From: Neobacillus citreus
GTDB taxonomy: Bacteria > Bacillota > Bacilli > Bacillales > Cytobacillaceae
Assembly: GCF_018343545.2 (NCBI RefSeq)
Contig: NZ_JAGYPE020000014.1
Coordinates: 1-64,000, forward strand
DNA: 64,000 nt
Reading direction: 5' to 3'
Numbering within the stretch: position 1 is the stretch's first letter; each line of letters opens with the position of its first letter. Shown here in pieces: positions 62,540 to 64,000 of this stretch. The translations under genes and the position numbers were made by a program. The notes beneath the pieces were generated by a model. It saw nothing but the letters and a program-made list of their open reading frames with translations. It did no database searches and was not told where the DNA came from.

Positions 62540-64000
62540 ATGCAGAAACTTAATCGAAAGACCGTCCAAGGCATTGAATCCTATCCGGAAAAGGTCCTGC
62601 AATTTGGCGAAGGAAATTTTTTACGGGCTTTTGTTGATTGGCAAATCGACGTTATGAACAAAGCTAACCTTTTTAACGGCAGTATCGTGGTTGTTCAGCC
62701 ACGCGGGTATGAAAAGGTAGAAAAATTAAACGCCCAGGATGGCTTATACACGCTTTATTTGCAAGGGATGAAGGATGGTAAGCCGGTGAAGGAGCATACC
62801 CTAATCCAATCCATCAATAGAGGCTTAAACCTTTATACGGAATATGAAAAATATCTTGAACTCGCGCAAAATCCAGAGCTGCGCTTTGTTTTTTCCAATA
62901 CAACAGAAGCTGGGATCGCCTATCAGGAAACGGATCGCTTGGAGGACCGCCCTCAAAAGAGTTTTCCTGGAAAGTTGACGGCTTTTCTCTACCATCGTTT
63001 CCAGGCTTTTAACGGGGATAACAGCAGAGGGTTAATCATCATTCCTTGTGAACTTATTGAAAAAAATGGCGAGAAACTAAAAGAAATGATTCTCCAATAT
63101 GCCGCTGCTTGGAACCTTGGTGCGGAATTTGTTCAATGGATCAATGATGCCAATACATTTTGCAATAGCCTCGTTGACCGGATCGTCCCAGGCTTTCCTG
63201 TTGATACGATCACAGAAATGACGGAAGAGCTTGGCTACCAAGATGATTTTGTCGTGGCCAGTGAACAATTCTACAACTTCGTCATTGAAGGGCCTCAGTG
63301 GATAAAAGAAGAATTTCCAACCCATTTGGCCGGATTAGACACCATGTTTGTTGATGACCTAACACCGTATCGGACAAGAAAGGTGCGGATTTTAAACGGC
63401 GCTCATACGGCGATGACACCAGTTTCCTACCTTTACGGTTTAGAAACAGTTGCCGAAGCGGTCGAGCATCCGGTGATGGGCAGCTTTATTAAAGAGCTGA
63501 TTTTTGACGAAATTATTCCGACATTAGATCTTCCGGCCGAAGAATTAGCTTCTTTTGCGAAGGATGTTTTGGATCGATTTAGAAACCCATATATCAAGCA
63601 TTTTCTAATGAGTATTTCATTGAATTCCATCTCTAAATATACAACTAGAGACCTGCCATCTTTATTAGAATATATCAACCGTAAAGAGGAATTGCCTAAA
63701 AAACTAGTATTCTCACTAGCTGCATTGATCGCTTTTTATAAGGGAAAAAGAGGTGCGGAAGATATTAATCTTAGTGATGACCAAGACATTCTTGAGTTTT
63801 TCAAAACGCAATGGGACAGCTTTGATGGATCACGTGAAAGTCTAAAAGAAATTGTTCGTGCAGTTTTTGGATACGAGAAAAATTGGGGAATGGACTTAAA
63901 TTCTGTTACGGGGCTAACAGATGCTGTTACCCATTATTTGTACGAAATCGAAACAAAGGGAATGAAGCAGGCTCTTGAGACAGTTTTAAAGGAGAAAACG
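62540..64000 (+). CDS. uxaB: Tagaturonate reductase, 3' end beyond window
   Basis: A mannitol-dehydrogenase-family protein, 487 codons to the window edge without a stop. It begins [18 protein letters not shown] (NAD-binding region), and has [10 protein letters not shown], and [14 protein letters not shown], which carry the catalytic and substrate-binding residues. It reduces tagaturonate to altronate, the step after UxaC in galacturonate use. AAAAGGAGAGA precedes ATG 62540. The usual length (about 480-500) suggests that only a few codons are missing. Confidence 0.93.
   Translation, partial: MQKLNRKTVQGIESYPEKVLQFGEGNFLRAFVDWQIDVMNKANLFNGSIVVVQPRGYEKVEKLNAQDGLYTLYLQGMKDGKPVKEHTLIQSINRGLNLYTEYEKYLELAQNPELRFVFSNTTEAGIAYQETDRLEDRPQKSFPGKLTAFLYHRFQAFNGDNSRGLIIIPCELIEKNGEKLKEMILQYAAAWNLGAEFVQWINDANTFCNSLVDRIVPGFPVDTITEMTEELGYQDDFVVASEQFYNFVIEGPQWIKEEFPTHLAGLDTMFVDDLTPYRTRKVRILNGAHTAMTPVSYLYGLETVAEAVEHPVMGSFIKELIFDEIIPTLDLPAEELASFAKDVLDRFRNPYIKHFLMSISLNSISKYTTRDLPSLLEYINRKEELPKKLVFSLAALIAFYKGKRGAEDINLSDDQDILEFFKTQWDSFDGSRESLKEIVRAVFGYEKNWGMDLNSVTGLTDAVTHYLYEIETKGMKQALETVLKEKT

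Overview
The window reads as chromosome of a low-GC, spore-forming Bacillaceae member, most likely a Bacillus or Neobacillus relative. AT-rich intergenic DNA, strong AGGAGG-type ribosome binding sites, many Rho-independent terminators, two YjcZ-type sporulation peptides, a KinB-like kinase and the queG-yhbB-trmL-prkA-yhbH gene order (as remembered from Bacillus subtilis) all point that way. The species cannot be fixed from sequence reading alone.

Layout. 1-519: ten tandem copies of a 52-bp hairpin unit whose last copy supplies the C-terminus and stop codon of an MFS transporter gene. 472-7422: small accessory genes (YbfB-like MFS with a divergent LysR, a PbuE-like MFS, a VOC protein, small secreted and membrane proteins). 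7453-10053: rifampicin phosphotransferase. 10315-14791: an arsenic island made of arsR-acr3-arsC, an opposing MarR / CC-protein / ArsP-type permease / LDCC-peptide group with two matching operators, and an ArsN1-like acetyltransferase. 15355-24357: LysR with divergent EamA exporter, then AraC with a divergent carbamoylase / diaminopropionate ammonia-lyase / M20 deacylase operon, a methyltransferase and a class V aminotransferase. 24506-29260: a decaying stretch with a lactate permease remnant, a LUD-domain remnant and a dehydrogenase remnant, mixed with YjcZ peptides, an EamA transporter, RidA and a thioesterase. 29616-32857: a candidate small RNA or attenuator, a lipase-like hydrolase, a GpsA-like dehydrogenase, tRNA-Gly(TCC) and a B3/B4-domain protein.

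32965-39472 is conserved Bacillus core (queG, yhbB, trmL, prkA, yhbH). 39662-44379 is an N-acyl amino acid salvage cluster (RpiR regulator, M20 deacylase, amino acid permease, N-acylamino acid racemase/MenC-like enzyme). 44472-44853 holds two 21-bp-period repeat arrays and a dispersed repeat. 44995-50613 is the N-acetylglucosamine regulon (nagE divergent from nagA-nagB-nagR plus a SIS protein) with two NagR-type operators. 50753-53505 has a CAP-domain lipoprotein, a KinB-like kinase and a small membrane protein. From 54079 to the window end lies a hexuronate system: TRAP transporter (DctQ-DctM-DctP), YesM/YesN-type two-component pair, uxaC, a LacI regulator and uxaB, which runs off the end.

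How parts work together: the arsenic island covers inorganic arsenic (ArsC reduction, Acr3 efflux) and plausibly organoarsenicals (ArsP-type permease, ArsN1-like acetylation). The nag genes import and convert GlcNAc to fructose-6-phosphate under NagR. The TRAP/uxa block would import and isomerise uronic acids under two-component, LacI and possibly CcpA control. The most unusual features are the repeat families (52-bp, 21-bp, about 40-bp and 125-bp), the cysteine-pair MarR/ArsP regulon, and a strong promoter-terminator unit at 29616-29723.
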